Source of the DNA: DT-110 sp030148525
Lineage (GTDB): Bacteria > Bacteroidota > Bacteroidia > Chitinophagales > Saprospiraceae
Length of the DNA: 64,000 nt
Direction of reading: 5' to 3'
NCBI GenBank assembly: GCA_965227445.1
Contig: OZ245751.1
Coordinates: 3,782,001 to 3,846,000, forward strand
The number at the start of each line of letters is the position of its first letter. Position 1 is the stretch's first letter. A program made the position numbers and the translations under genes. This document shows positions 26,077-34,896 of the stretch, piece after piece. The notes under the pieces are model-generated. The model was given only the letters and a program-made list of their open reading frames with translations, did no database searches and was not told where the DNA came from.

Positions 26077-27054
26077 TCAGTTTTTAGTGGTTATGGGAAA
26101 AGCGATCGGTCGCATGGGCGCACCGCTGGCACCGCGCAATTTCAGGGATGCCCCCAGAAAGGCAAACTCGTACACGGCCGCCGCCGACAATTCTTCCAGG
26201 TACAGTTGCTCCAGAAACATCATGCCTTTTTCAGCCAACAAATAGGTGTGAACGGGCACCCAGTTATCGGGGCGTTCCGGCGGGAAGGCTTCCAGGCTCA
26301 GGTTATCAGCTCCCAGGAGCATAATATCCTGATCCTCTACCAACCATTCCACGGCATCCAGACTAATGCCCGGATATTGATGGAGGTAGGTTTCGGCTTC
26401 CTCGTAGTGTGCCCCCTGACCGGTACGTATGAGCACTACGTCGCCCGGCTCCAGGGTAGTGCCCTGTTGTTGGAGGGTTTCCCGGAGGTCGGTGGCCGTG
26501 ATCCGGTAATTGGGCGGTAGTTTTCCTTTTGCGGAAGCGACATCGATCAAAACACCCCGGGCAATAATGGGAGGTATGGTCTCGGCACCGGTTTTGGTCC
26601 AGCCCTTATCGCCCAGGTGTTGTTCCGGCGTATAGCCATTCCATATCTGCCCGTTCAGACCAAAGTGATTCAGGGCATCGATGTGGGTACCCATATGGGT
26701 GTACATGGAAATGGCGTCACCGGTGTAGCTCACCTTGCGGTTCATGATCTCACCCAGGCCATTGGGGTTATCCACCACCGTTCCGTGGGGCGTGTGGGTC
26801 AACCAATACTGATAGCCCGGATCACCCAGCGAATGGAAACTGGGCATACCCACGAAATAGTCTACCGAAAGATCGTACGACTTGCCCGAGGCGATTCGTT
26901 GCAGTATCCGCAACTTCGAAGCATCGGTCATCTTATTAAGGGTACCGATCTCATCATCAGGTCCCCAGGGGCTGGTACCGGCGACCTCAAAGGACTGTGC
27001 CTTGAGAGCGATCTGCAGGCCGGTAAGTAATGCGATAAAGAATAGTGTTTTCAT
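26077..27054 (-). CDS. Cyclase/kynurenine-formamidase-like hydrolase, exported
   Basis: A 325-residue protein of the cyclase family (PF04199 type). The zinc site motif is evident as MYTHMGTHIDALNHF (H-x-G-T-H-x-D), and LEPGDVVLIRTGQG and LLGADNLSLEAFP are typical of larger bacterial members acting on amide or lactone substrates. The ATG at 27054 (MKTLFFIALLTGLQIALKAQ) gives a signal peptide, so I prefer it to one seven codons upstream. The Crp/Fnr gene ends 59 bp before it. Confidence 0.85.
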   Translation of the reverse strand: MKTLFFIALLTGLQIALKAQSFEVAGTSPWGPDDEIGTLNKMTDASKLRILQRIASGKSYDLSVDYFVGMPSFHSLGDPGYQYWLTHTPHGTVVDNPNGLGEIMNRKVSYTGDAISMYTHMGTHIDALNHFGLNGQIWNGYTPEQHLGDKGWTKTGAETIPPIIARGVLIDVASAKGKLPPNYRITATDLRETLQQQGTTLEPGDVVLIRTGQGAHYEEAETYLHQYPGISLDAVEWLVEDQDIMLLGADNLSLEAFPPERPDNWVPVHTYLLAEKGMMFLEQLYLEELSAAAVYEFAFLGASLKLRGASGAPMRPIAFPITTKN

Positions 27055-27101
27055 GACGGTAACTTTTTTCAACAAAAGTATCCGTCAGGGGAAGCCGGTG
27101 C

Positions 27102-27117
27102 CTTAAGGTATCTTAAG
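27102..27117. promoter_or_regulatory. Inverted repeat CTTAAG-GTAT-CTTAAG between regulator and cyclase genes
   Basis: The sequence forms two 6-base arms with a 4-base spacer. It overlaps the stop of the Crp/Fnr-type gene and lies about 50 bp before the cyclase start. It could be that regulator's site for the four downstream genes, but a chance palindrome is not excluded. Confidence 0.3.
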
Positions 27118-27700
27118 AACGGCGGGCATCATTGATCTTTTTACGAATAGCGCTCAGATGTTCGGGCGTCACACCGAGGTAGGAGGCGATCATATACTGG
27201 GGGATCTGCTGCTCCATGGAGCGGTAGCGATCGACAAATTCCAGGTATCTGTCTTCCGCCGGCGTACTCAACTGCTGAATGGTCCGCTCCTGCAGGGCCA
27301 CGTATCCGTTCTGAGTTTTGATGCGAAAAAACCGGTCGATCATGGGTACCTGATCGTACAGTTCTTCGAGCGTATCCCGGTGTACCTGCAAGAGTACGCT
27401 GTCGGTAATCGCCTGGATGGAGTACACGGATGGTTTACCGGTGAGGAAGGCATACAGATCGTTCACCCACCAACCGGGAATTCCAAACTGGAGCACGTGC
27501 TCCACCCCCCGGTCGTCAACGGAGCACACCTTCACACAGCCCCGATCCACGAACCGCATATGATTGGAATACGCCCCCAGTGGCAGGAGGAATTCCTTTT
27601 TCCGCAAGGAGGTGGGAACAAAAGCCTGGGTGATCAAGTGGGCTTCATCTTCGCTGATGGGAACGATTTCCCGAATGTGCTGCAGTAAACGATCGTGCAT
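27113..27700 (-). CDS. Crp/Fnr-family transcription regulator
   Basis: A 195-residue regulator with a cyclic-nucleotide-binding-like beta-roll (about residues 20-125: LRKKEFLLPLGAYSNHMRFVDRGCVKVCS and GWWVNDLYAFLTGKPS) and a C-terminal helix-turn-helix (IASYLGVTPEHLSAIRKKI). The N-terminal domain lacks the Fnr cysteine set and the strict cAMP-binding R-S segment, so the signal is unknown. The ATG at 27700 is the sensible start; the frame stays open upstream only through Family A repeat DNA. It heads the run cyclase-DMT-GNAT-nitroreductase and probably controls it. Confidence 0.86.
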   Translation of the reverse strand: MHDRLLQHIREIVPISEDEAHLITQAFVPTSLRKKEFLLPLGAYSNHMRFVDRGCVKVCSVDDRGVEHVLQFGIPGWWVNDLYAFLTGKPSVYSIQAITDSVLLQVHRDTLEELYDQVPMIDRFFRIKTQNGYVALQERTIQQLSTPAEDRYLEFVDRYRSMEQQIPQYMIASYLGVTPEHLSAIRKKINDARRS

Positions 27701-27743
27701 AGTGGAGGGTGTCGTATACAGGTTAAAATACGATTTACCGGGG

Positions 27744-28692
27744 AAACGGCCGGTCATTCTTGTTTGCACGCATGATCTTCTGAATTGGCACCTCTGTCCG
27801 CGCAAACAAGAATGACCGGCGGAATAATCCCTTCGCACACCCAAACGAGCTATTGGACCAACCAACTTCCGTAAAGCACGTCCTTTTACGATCGCTCGTA
27901 AAGGGGCCATAGCGGGTAGCCGCTGCTTAATCCTGTTTAAAACCCATCCCTCTACGGCCGACGAAGCCCTTTGGTGGTCGATCCTCTGGATCGAGCAGTC
28001 ACGCTGCGTAAAAGGTGGCTGATCCATCCCCGGCCGCAGAAACAAAGTGTAGGACACCGGATCGCCCCTTATCCGAAGTCCTCACGCTGAGTACTATAAG
28101 TCAATTTTTTTTACTCCATACATGTTCTCAGACCTTGGTGGTATTACAGATTACGAAACGTTAGTTAAGGCATGATCTAGGTCGATCCTCTGGATCGAGC
28201 AGTCACGCTGCGTAAAAGGTGGCTGATCCTTCCCCGGCCGCAGAAACAAAGTGTAGGACACCGGATCGCCCCTTATACGAAGTCCTCACGCTGAGTACTA
28301 TAAGTCAATTTTTTTAACTCCATACATGTTCTCAGACCTCGCTGGTATTACAGATTACGAAACGTTAGTTAAGGCATGATCTAGGTCGATCCTCTGGATC
28401 GAGCAGTCACGCTGCGTAAAAGGTGGCTGATCCATCCCCGGCCGAAGAAACAAAGTGTAGGACACCGGATCGTCCCTTATCCGAAGTCCTCACGCTGAGT
28501 ACTATAAGTCAATTTTTTTTACTCCATACATGTTCTCAGACCTCGGTGGTATTACAGATTACGAAACGTTAGTTAAGGCATGATCTAGGTCGATCCAGAG
28601 GATCGACCACCAATGCCCGCTGCTTATTCCTGTTTGCAACGAACCACGTCATACCAATCCAATAGACCTTACAAACAGGAATAAGCAGCAGT
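27744..28692 (+). repeat. Family A composite element, copy 8, with 204-bp tandem triplication
   Basis: Starts with hairpin A (arms about 27750-27770 and 27801-27820). It continues with the stretch ggaccaaccaacttccgtaa, half of hairpin B (27920), then three tandem 204-bp units (27977-28180, 28181-28384, 28385-28588). It closes with gtcgatccagaggatcgacc and hairpin B (about 28618-28689). Each 204-bp unit contains cgaaacgttagttaaggcat. No gene is supported here. Confidence 0.88.
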
Positions 28693-28772
28693 CCCCAACG
28701 CCCTTTTTAGAACATTCCCCCCAAGAATTACCATTTTTTTTATATACTAGAGGTACGACTACACTGAACCCT

Positions 28773-29798
28773 ATGCACAAGCTACTCCACCTCGCCACCC
28801 TCGCACTGGTTCTCACCAGCTGCACCACACCACAGAAAGAAACACCGGAAAAACTGCGTGCCCTCATCATCGACGGGGCCAGCAACCACTATGTGTGGCC
28901 GAAAACGTCGTTCATGATGAAGGACTACCTGGAGCAGACCGGCCTGTTCGAGGTGGACATGTACCGCTCCGACTCAGTCTGGTACGGCGATAAGTACAAT
29001 CCCGACCGCCCCGTGCCCGTCGAGGGCTACCTGGAGCAGTTCCCGGTAGAGAGCTCGGCCCAACGTGCCTCTTACGATCCTTTCGGGCAAATGAATATCG
29101 AGGTTGACTTTTCGCAGTACGACGTTATCGTGCCCAACGTGGGCTGGAAGACGCCCGGCTGGCCGCCAGCAGTGAAGCAAGCTTTCGAAGACTACATGCG
29201 TACCGGCGGCGGACTGGTCCTGATCCACGCCGCCAACAATGCCTTCCCCGACTGGCCCGCCTGGAACCAAATGGCGGGAGTTGGTGGCTGGGGTGGCCGC
29301 GACGGCTCGGTAGGCCCCTTCGTCTATCTCGACGAGGCCGGTAACCTGGTGCGCGACACCACGGGCGACCGCTGCGGCGCGCACGGACCCGAGCGCGAAT
29401 ACGTGGTCACCACCCGCGCGCCGGACCACCCCATCATGCGGGGCCTCCCCCACCAGTGGCTGCACGCCCAAGACGAGCTCTACGAATACCTGCGCGGCCC
29501 CTTTGCGAACGCGACCATCCTGGCCACCGGCAAATCCGACACCACCATCTGGGCCGACGGCTCCCACCAGCACGTCCCCCTGATCATGACCATCGAATAC
29601 GGCGAGGGCCGTGTCTTCCACACCCCCATGGGCCATTTCGACTATTCCTGGGAATGTGTTGGGTTGAAGACCGTCTTTCAGCGGGGCGCGGAGTGGGCGG
29701 CGACGGGGGAGGTGACGTTGGAGGTGGTGGAGGGGTTTGTGGGGGGTGGGGAGGTTGTTTCGGTGAGTTGGACGGGATTGAGTAATGCCGAAAAATAG
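28773..29798 (+). CDS. ThuA-domain lipoprotein (class I glutamine-amidotransferase-like fold)
   Basis: A 341-residue lipoprotein (lipobox LVLTSC). The ThuA domain covers about residues 28-300. RALIIDGASNHYVWPKTSFMM is the N-terminal strand, VIVPNVGWKTPGWPP and GGGLVLIHAANNAFP form the glutaminase-like elbow region, and YGEGRVFHTPMGHFDYSWE the conserved end. Family members cluster with sugar-utilisation genes and may bind or cleave glycosides or cyclic sugars; no neighbour here tells which. The C-terminal 25 residues are Gly/Val-rich and unlike the rest. Confidence 0.85.
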   Translation: MHKLLHLATLALVLTSCTTPQKETPEKLRALIIDGASNHYVWPKTSFMMKDYLEQTGLFEVDMYRSDSVWYGDKYNPDRPVPVEGYLEQFPVESSAQRASYDPFGQMNIEVDFSQYDVIVPNVGWKTPGWPPAVKQAFEDYMRTGGGLVLIHAANNAFPDWPAWNQMAGVGGWGGRDGSVGPFVYLDEAGNLVRDTTGDRCGAHGPEREYVVTTRAPDHPIMRGLPHQWLHAQDELYEYLRGPFANATILATGKSDTTIWADGSHQHVPLIMTIEYGEGRVFHTPMGHFDYSWECVGLKTVFQRGAEWAATGEVTLEVVEGFVGGGEVVSVSWTGLSNAEK

Positions 29799-29883
29799 TT
29801 GGACATACTTGTATATGCGGAAGATTGTTCCGGTTGCATAAATGTTGGACTAAATGTTGTGCACAAGCTAAAAGAGCAGACAG

Positions 29884-30576
29884 ATGCCAGAATTGGACAT
29901 AAAAATAGTTTTAGAATGGTTTGGAGCAATTATCGTTTCCGTTGGTGGAACGGGAGCAATTATTCTTGCGATTTCTAAATGGTTCGGTGACAGGTTAGCT
30001 ACTAAATTACTTGAAAAAGATAGGGCAAAATATCAACGTGAGCTGGAAGAAATAAAAACTAAGTATCAAGAAGAACTCGAAATAAAAAAGAATGAACTTG
30101 AAAAGTCAAAATCGCTGTTCTTGAGATATTCAGAACATCAATTCAACCTATACAACGACCTTTGGAAAAGTTTGTGTGACTTAAAGCATATAGGCGAAGA
30201 ACTTTGGGAAAAAGCCGAACCACAACTGCTGAAAAAATTTTCGAAACAGTTGAGAGAAACCAAACTTACCGTTGAAAAAAGTGCACTATTGATAGAGAAC
30301 AATCACTACAAGTCTTTAATAGACATACTCAACAAATTTGGAAGTTTCGAGATTGGAAAACTCACCCTTATAACTCTTCGAAATCGTACCGCTCACGAAA
30401 TGGATCAACACGGTGTCAGAGACCACGAAATAAGGCGAGTAATTGAAGAAAATCGACAGACCAAACAAGAGTTCATTGAGCTGACTGAAAGACTTTCAGG
30501 AGCTTTCAAAAACCAAATAAAAGGTGAGAATAAAAAGCTAGTTCACAATCGAGTAGACGGCCCCGGCCATGAATGA
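29884..30576 (+). CDS. Membrane-anchored coiled-coil protein of unknown function, C-terminus altered
   Basis: This 230-residue protein has one N-terminal membrane helix (residues 12-33), a long charged coiled coil (about 42-78, E/K-rich) and a helical domain to residue 215. I recognise no family. It opens an AT-rich block shared with the restriction genes and could be a defence or stress component. The last ten codons (VHNRVDGPGHE) are read from a group II intron remnant on the opposite strand, so the natural end is probably lost. Confidence 0.6.
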   Translation: MPELDIKIVLEWFGAIIVSVGGTGAIILAISKWFGDRLATKLLEKDRAKYQRELEEIKTKYQEELEIKKNELEKSKSLFLRYSEHQFNLYNDLWKSLCDLKHIGEELWEKAEPQLLKKFSKQLRETKLTVEKSALLIENNHYKSLIDILNKFGSFEIGKLTLITLRNRTAHEMDQHGVRDHEIRRVIEENRQTKQEFIELTERLSGAFKNQIKGENKKLVHNRVDGPGHE

Positions 30577-30640
30577 CCGGGGAGCGCCTCTCACACCACC
30601 CAGCGTACGGGCCTCGTACTGGGCGGTTCATTAATGCAAT
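30548..30640 (-). mobile_element. 3' end remnant of a group II intron (domains V and VI)
   Basis: Read on the minus strand the sequence runs ttaatgaaccgcccagtacg, loop aggcc, cgta-cg-ctgggtggtgtgagagg, then a GC-rich hairpin (ctccccggtcattcatggccggggccg) and tctactcgattg. This is the layout of domain V (34-base hairpin with a two-base CG bulge on the 3' side) and domain VI with its branch-site region. The reverse transcriptase part is absent because restriction genes lie where it should be. It is a dead fragment. Confidence 0.6.
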
Positions 30641-30719
30641 TTCCTTTGATGATAATTATCGAGTAGATCAAGATTGTAGGGATACCCGAAAATCAAAATC
30701 ATATTAACTAAATTTAAAC

Positions 30720-32030
30720 ATGAACCTTGACAACCTGAAGTCGCTCTTTATTGATAATGGCTGTACAGAAATCTATGTAAAGTCACTTGCAGCTAATGAC
30801 AATTCTAAGAATCAGGTTTATTTTGGCGGCGACTTCGAAATAATCAATGTATTGCCTATTTCGGGTATTGAAACAGTCGAAGCAGGAGACTGGAAAAGAG
30901 AGCGATTTAAGGCCAGATTCAATTTTGCGTGGCTTGATAATGATGGGAGCAAATCAGATGCTCCTCACGCTCAGTTAATTTTATATCCCAAATACCCTGA
31001 AGTTCGATTTTCAGGATTCTTACTTGGTTGTAAAAACGCTCCTTCTGATTTAATGACACACAGAATTCCTCGCAGGCTGCTGTTTATTTCAGTGGACAGA
31101 AACGGAAAAATACTGGGTTACGTATCCGCTCCTGATTCAACCATTGCAAATGAATTTTATCAACTAAAGGATCTTGGTGATCATGGAGTATTCAAGGTAA
31201 TTGAACTACCACAAGTTGCCAATAACAGAAGTACTCTTTTGAGTGAATTATGTAGAATTCACAATAAGGGCTGGATTGATTCTAAACGCTTGGACTCAGA
31301 AAGTAATATACTTCCATGTAAGTCAACTAATTGTGGTGGTTATACTCTCGAAGCAGAACTTGGTGTTACTCCAAACGGATACTCAGAACCCGATTTTATG
31401 GGCTGGGAAATCAAACAATTTGGAGTTAAAAAATTCAACCGGATAGATACTTCGGTTATTACCCTCATGACACCTGAACCCACAGGCGGATTATACAAAA
31501 CCGAAGGTACGGAGTTCTTTATTAAAAATTATGGTTATCCTGACAAGTTGGGTCGACCTGACAGAATGAATTTTGGAGGAGTGCACAAATTCGGGAAAGT
31601 ACATAAAACCACTAATCTTGAATTAAAGCTTATAGGATTTGATACTGGCTCAGGAAAAATCAGAAATTCAAATGGCCGAATAGCGCTGGTTGATTTCAAA
31701 GGAAATGAGGCCGCCTCTTGGAATTTTGCATCAATGCTGCTTCACTGGAACCGAAAACATGACAAAGCCTGTTACGTTCCTTCACTATCCAAAACTAATG
31801 GGAGTAGGGAATATAAGTATGGTAACAATGTTATTCTGGGGACCGGGGCAGACTTTCAACTTTTTCTTGCCGAAATGGCAAATGGAAATATCTACTATGA
31901 TCCAGGCATCAAGCTTGAGAACATGTCGACAATACCGAAAATAAAAAAAAGAAGTCAATTCAGGATAAAGTCTAAGTTTATACCAGACTTGTACAGGAAA
32001 AATGAAATTGTTGACGTATGCCGACCATAA
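30720..32030 (+). CDS. Type II restriction endonuclease, MvaI/BcnI family
   Basis: A 436-residue protein whose C-terminal half has the MvaI/BcnI signature: GGYTLEAELGVTPNG, SEPDFMGWEIKQF (D and E-x-K of the nuclease core, about residues 220-235) and VITLMTPEPTGGLY, followed by PDRMNFGGVHKFGKVH. MvaI cuts CCWGG and BcnI CCSGG as monomers. The N-terminal 170 residues are a family extension. The cognate Dcm-type methyltransferase and Vsr lie directly downstream. The AT-rich composition differs from the chromosome around it, which suggests acquisition. Confidence 0.88.
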   Translation: MNLDNLKSLFIDNGCTEIYVKSLAANDNSKNQVYFGGDFEIINVLPISGIETVEAGDWKRERFKARFNFAWLDNDGSKSDAPHAQLILYPKYPEVRFSGFLLGCKNAPSDLMTHRIPRRLLFISVDRNGKILGYVSAPDSTIANEFYQLKDLGDHGVFKVIELPQVANNRSTLLSELCRIHNKGWIDSKRLDSESNILPCKSTNCGGYTLEAELGVTPNGYSEPDFMGWEIKQFGVKKFNRIDTSVITLMTPEPTGGLYKTEGTEFFIKNYGYPDKLGRPDRMNFGGVHKFGKVHKTTNLELKLIGFDTGSGKIRNSNGRIALVDFKGNEAASWNFASMLLHWNRKHDKACYVPSLSKTNGSREYKYGNNVILGTGADFQLFLAEMANGNIYYDPGIKLENMSTIPKIKKRSQFRIKSKFIPDLYRKNEIVDVCRP

Positions 32031-32185
32031 TATGAAAGTTACATTGGCTTATCCAATCCGGTGGATATACCGAATGATCATGGTAACACCTGAACAGATT
32101 TGACAACCAGAGATCAGAAAACTCTGCAGGAAAAAACTTTTAGCTCATTCTGAGGTAAATCACAATTGTTGTCATCCTTAAATCT

Positions 32186-32224
32186 CTGATTTTCAATTCC
32201 ACCTTTCCCGGAATTGAAAATGAC
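32186..32224. terminator. AT-rich hairpin between restriction and vsr genes
   Basis: Arms ttttcaattcc and ggaattgaaaa enclose a 9-base loop (acctttccc). Runs of T and A flank both sides, so it could end transcription from either direction. It separates the endonuclease gene from vsr by about 240 bp, suggesting that vsr and the methyltransferase have their own promoter. Confidence 0.45.
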
Positions 32225-32272
32225 TCCTTTCAAAACAATTTGTTTATCTTTCAGAATTCGTATCTTAGCCCT

Positions 32273-32695
32273 ATGGATGTCCATACCAAAGAGCAGAGAA
32301 GCCGGAATATGAAGGCTATCAGGAATAAGAATACGAAGATTGAAATCATCTTGGGCAAAGCCATGTGGTCTCGAGGTATAAGATATAGAAAAAATAGTAA
32401 ATATGTGTTTGGGAAGCCTGATTTCTCAATCAAGAAATATAAAGTGGCAATCTTTTGTGATAGTGAGTTTTTTCATGGCAAAGACTGGGAAATCTCTAAA
32501 AACAGAATAAAAACAAACAAAGAGTTTTGGCACAACAAAATAGAATCGAATATCCGGAGAGATAAACTGGTCAACGAAACCTTACGAGATGAGGGTTGGA
32601 AAGTAATTCGGTTCTGGGGAAGTGAAATCAAAAAAAATCTTGACAATTGTTTAAAAATTGTAGAAGAAGCGATCAATGAACAAAAATGCAGTTAA
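32273..32695 (+). CDS. vsr: Very-short-patch repair endonuclease Vsr
   Basis: A 140-residue endonuclease that nicks 5' of the T in T:G mismatches made when 5-methylcytosine deaminates. The motifs are all present: MDVHTKEQRSRNMKAIRNKNTK at the start, GKPDFSIKKYKVAIFCDSEFFHG (catalytic Asp; the usual 'D-G-x-F-W-H' reads D-S-E-F-F-H here), and WHNKIESNIRRD with VIRFWGSEI near the end. ATG 32273 is chosen because family members begin M-(D)-V/I-H/M-T-x-E-x-R-S. Its end overlaps the methyltransferase start by 20 bp. Confidence 0.93.
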   Translation: MDVHTKEQRSRNMKAIRNKNTKIEIILGKAMWSRGIRYRKNSKYVFGKPDFSIKKYKVAIFCDSEFFHGKDWEISKNRIKTNKEFWHNKIESNIRRDKLVNETLRDEGWKVIRFWGSEIKKNLDNCLKIVEEAINEQKCS

Positions 32696-33929
32696 ATATT
32701 CAGAATTAAGAAAGCTTCTAAAGCTGGATACCCGCAAGCCGGCTTTAGATGATAGCCTGTCCTTTGTAACTCATTATTTCCAAAATCGGGTAAATGGTGC
32801 AACAAAAAATTTCGAAGAAGAGGCTTTGTCTTTTATTGAGAAAAACAATCTGGCTGAAGATCCTGATTTTCAGTACGAGCTGCCTATAGAATATGACATT
32901 CCTTTCCCTCCGCCTGCAAATCCGACATTTAAGTTCATTGACCTTTTTGCAGGAATAGGGGGATTCAGATTAGCTTTTCAGAATCTGAATGGTAAATGTG
33001 TGTTCACTTCGGAATGGAATAAGTTTTCCCAAAAAACATATGAGGCGAACTATGGAGAAGTTCCATTTGGAGATATTACAAAAATCAACGAAAAAAACAT
33101 TCCCGACCATGACATTTTACTGGCGGGATTTCCCTGTCAACCATTTTCTATTGCCGGGGTAAGTAAAAAGAATAGTTTAGGCCGAGAACATGGATTCAAG
33201 GATGAAACGCAAGGGACATTATTTTTTGATATCGTCCGAATTCTGGAACATAAAAGACCAAAAGCATTTTTACTTGAAAACGTAAAGAACCTTGTATCAC
33301 ATGATAAAGGCAATACTTTTAAAGTAATTAAAGGAACACTGGAAGAGCTGGGATATTCAATTCACACAAAAGTTATTGACGGAAAGCATTTTGTCCCACA
33401 ACATCGAGAGCGGATTTTTATAGTCGGTTTTGATAAAACGATTTTCAGGGAGTCTGAAAATTTTGAATTCCCTGATCTGCCGGAAGCAAATTACGTTGTT
33501 GAAGAAATTTTAGATCAAAATGTAGATGATAAATATACGCTGTCTGATAAGCTGTGGGACTATTTAAAAATGTACGCAAAAAAACATAAAGAAAAAGGGA
33601 ATGGTTTTGGGTTTGGACTGGTTGACTTCGAGGGTATTACCCGTACAATAAGTGCTCGTTACTACAAAGACGGTTCAGAAATCCTGATACCCCAGGAAGG
33701 TAAAAACCCAAGACGATTGACACCCAGAGAATGTGCCAGACTACAGGGATATCCTGAAAGTTTTATTATACCCGTTTCTGACACTCAGGCTTATAAACAG
33801 TTTGGCAATTCTGTCGTCATGCCGCTTGTTCAACATATTGGAGGAAAAATTATTGAAATTATTTCTAAAAAGGAATTTCATCGAATATCTAAATCGGACA
33901 ATACATCTGAGCAGGTTAGCCTATTTTAA
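32676..33929 (+). CDS. dcm: DNA (cytosine-5) methyltransferase, Dcm type
   Basis: A 417-residue C5 methyltransferase. Motif I is FIDLFAGIGGFRLAF (about residues 88-102), motif IV with the catalytic Cys is GFPCQPFS (about 152-159), motif VI is LLENVKNL, motif VIII QHRERIFIVGF, motif IX begins at RTISARYYKDG, and motif X is QFGNSVVMPL. An 85-residue N-terminal extension like that of Dcm/EcoRII points to CCWGG modification, which fits the MvaI-type enzyme and Vsr alongside. It protects host DNA from the nuclease. Confidence 0.92.
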   Translation: MNKNAVKYSELRKLLKLDTRKPALDDSLSFVTHYFQNRVNGATKNFEEEALSFIEKNNLAEDPDFQYELPIEYDIPFPPPANPTFKFIDLFAGIGGFRLAFQNLNGKCVFTSEWNKFSQKTYEANYGEVPFGDITKINEKNIPDHDILLAGFPCQPFSIAGVSKKNSLGREHGFKDETQGTLFFDIVRILEHKRPKAFLLENVKNLVSHDKGNTFKVIKGTLEELGYSIHTKVIDGKHFVPQHRERIFIVGFDKTIFRESENFEFPDLPEANYVVEEILDQNVDDKYTLSDKLWDYLKMYAKKHKEKGNGFGFGLVDFEGITRTISARYYKDGSEILIPQEGKNPRRLTPRECARLQGYPESFIIPVSDTQAYKQFGNSVVMPLVQHIGGKIIEIISKKEFHRISKSDNTSEQVSLF

Positions 33930-34131
33930 ATTCATTTAAGTAATTAATCATGAAAGCCTGTTGCGTGTTTTTTTACGCAAAACGGACAACCAAATTGTTC
34001 TAAACCAATTTCTTTGAATTACTTCAAAAATCACAGATCACCTAATCGTAGATCGTGACTGTAATCGGGGAAAACGATTAAGTACAAATGGATGCCCCTA
34101 GGCACTCAACTGTACGATACCAATACTAAGA

Positions 34132-34530
34132 ATGGAAGAAGTCGATAAAATAGCATGGATAGAGGTTCGAGACGGCCAAATCCTGAGTACAAAGTCAAAA
34201 AACAAAACCAAATTTTATATACCGGGGGGGAAACGGGAATTAAATGAAACGGATGAAGAAACACTATTAAGGGAAATCGAAGAAGAGTTAAGTGTTCGTA
34301 TTGATAAAGACTCGATTGAATACTTTGGCACTTTCAGGGCGCAATCAGACGGGGCAAAAGCAGGTGTGATGGTTAAAATGACGTGCTACAGGGCAGATTA
34401 TACGGGCGAGCTCAGGCCTTCCAATGAAATTGAGGAGATCAGATGGCTGAACAGTACAGATGAATCCATCATATCGGAGGTAGATAAATTAATATTCAGA
34501 CTTTTGAAGGACAATGGTGAAATAGAGTAA
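34132..34530 (+). CDS. NUDIX hydrolase
   Basis: A 132-residue protein with one Nudix box, GGKRELNETDEETLLREIEEELSV (residues 33-56), in which R-E-x-x-E-E binds the metal; the glycine after E-E-x is replaced by Ser. It would hydrolyse a nucleoside diphosphate linked to another group. The N-terminal strand DKIAWIEVRDGQILSTKSK is of the MutT/DHNTPase type. It lies in the AT-rich island, 200 bp after the methyltransferase gene, on its own promoter. Confidence 0.9.
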   Translation: MEEVDKIAWIEVRDGQILSTKSKNKTKFYIPGGKRELNETDEETLLREIEEELSVRIDKDSIEYFGTFRAQSDGAKAGVMVKMTCYRADYTGELRPSNEIEEIRWLNSTDESIISEVDKLIFRLLKDNGEIE

Positions 34531-34581
34531 TAAACATTCTCAGCTATAAGTCTGGAATTCAGAGGTTCCCGGATCTATTAA

Positions 34582-34896
34582 AGAACTAACTTCACCTGCC
34601 AGGTCTGCGGCCTGCGCATCGAAACCAATGCCGGCCCCTACGCAGAAGCAGCCCACATTCAGCCCCTGGGGACCCCACACAACGGTCCGGATGCACTGTC
34701 GAATATCCTGTGCCTGTGTCCCAATCACCACGTGGCTTTCGATTTTGGCGGCTTCACCATCCTGGATGATTATGAGTTACTGGGTATCGAGGGTACCCTT
34801 ACCGTTCATCCGAAACATAGGATTGATAAGGTATTTTTGGCGTACCACCGGGCGCATCGGTATGAGGAAGACCACTTAAGGCACGGAGAGCACTAA
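34582..34896 (+). pseudogene. HNH endonuclease C-terminal remnant
   Basis: With no start codon, an open frame follows a stop at 34579-34581. It reads FTCQVCGLRIET, then AEAAHIQPLGTPHNGPDALSNILCLCPNHHVAFDFG, a textbook HNH domain with paired Cys zinc ligands and the A-x-H-I...N-x-x-x-L-C-x-x-H core, ending at 34896 inside a Family B repeat. The 5' part that would carry a recognition domain (often SRA/YDG in this subfamily) is missing. It is a leftover of another modification-sensing nuclease. Confidence 0.75.

Noticed and set aside
27701..28057. N-terminal extension of the Crp/Fnr protein
   Set aside because: The frame is open only because it reads through a Family A element; a nearly identical extension frame exists at 22395-22619 without any gene attached.
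8541..28692. Integron cassette array with attC sites
   Set aside because: The same-orientation palindromes after genes invite this, but no integrase gene and no paired RYYYAAC/GTTRRRY core sites are visible. Only the analogy is kept.
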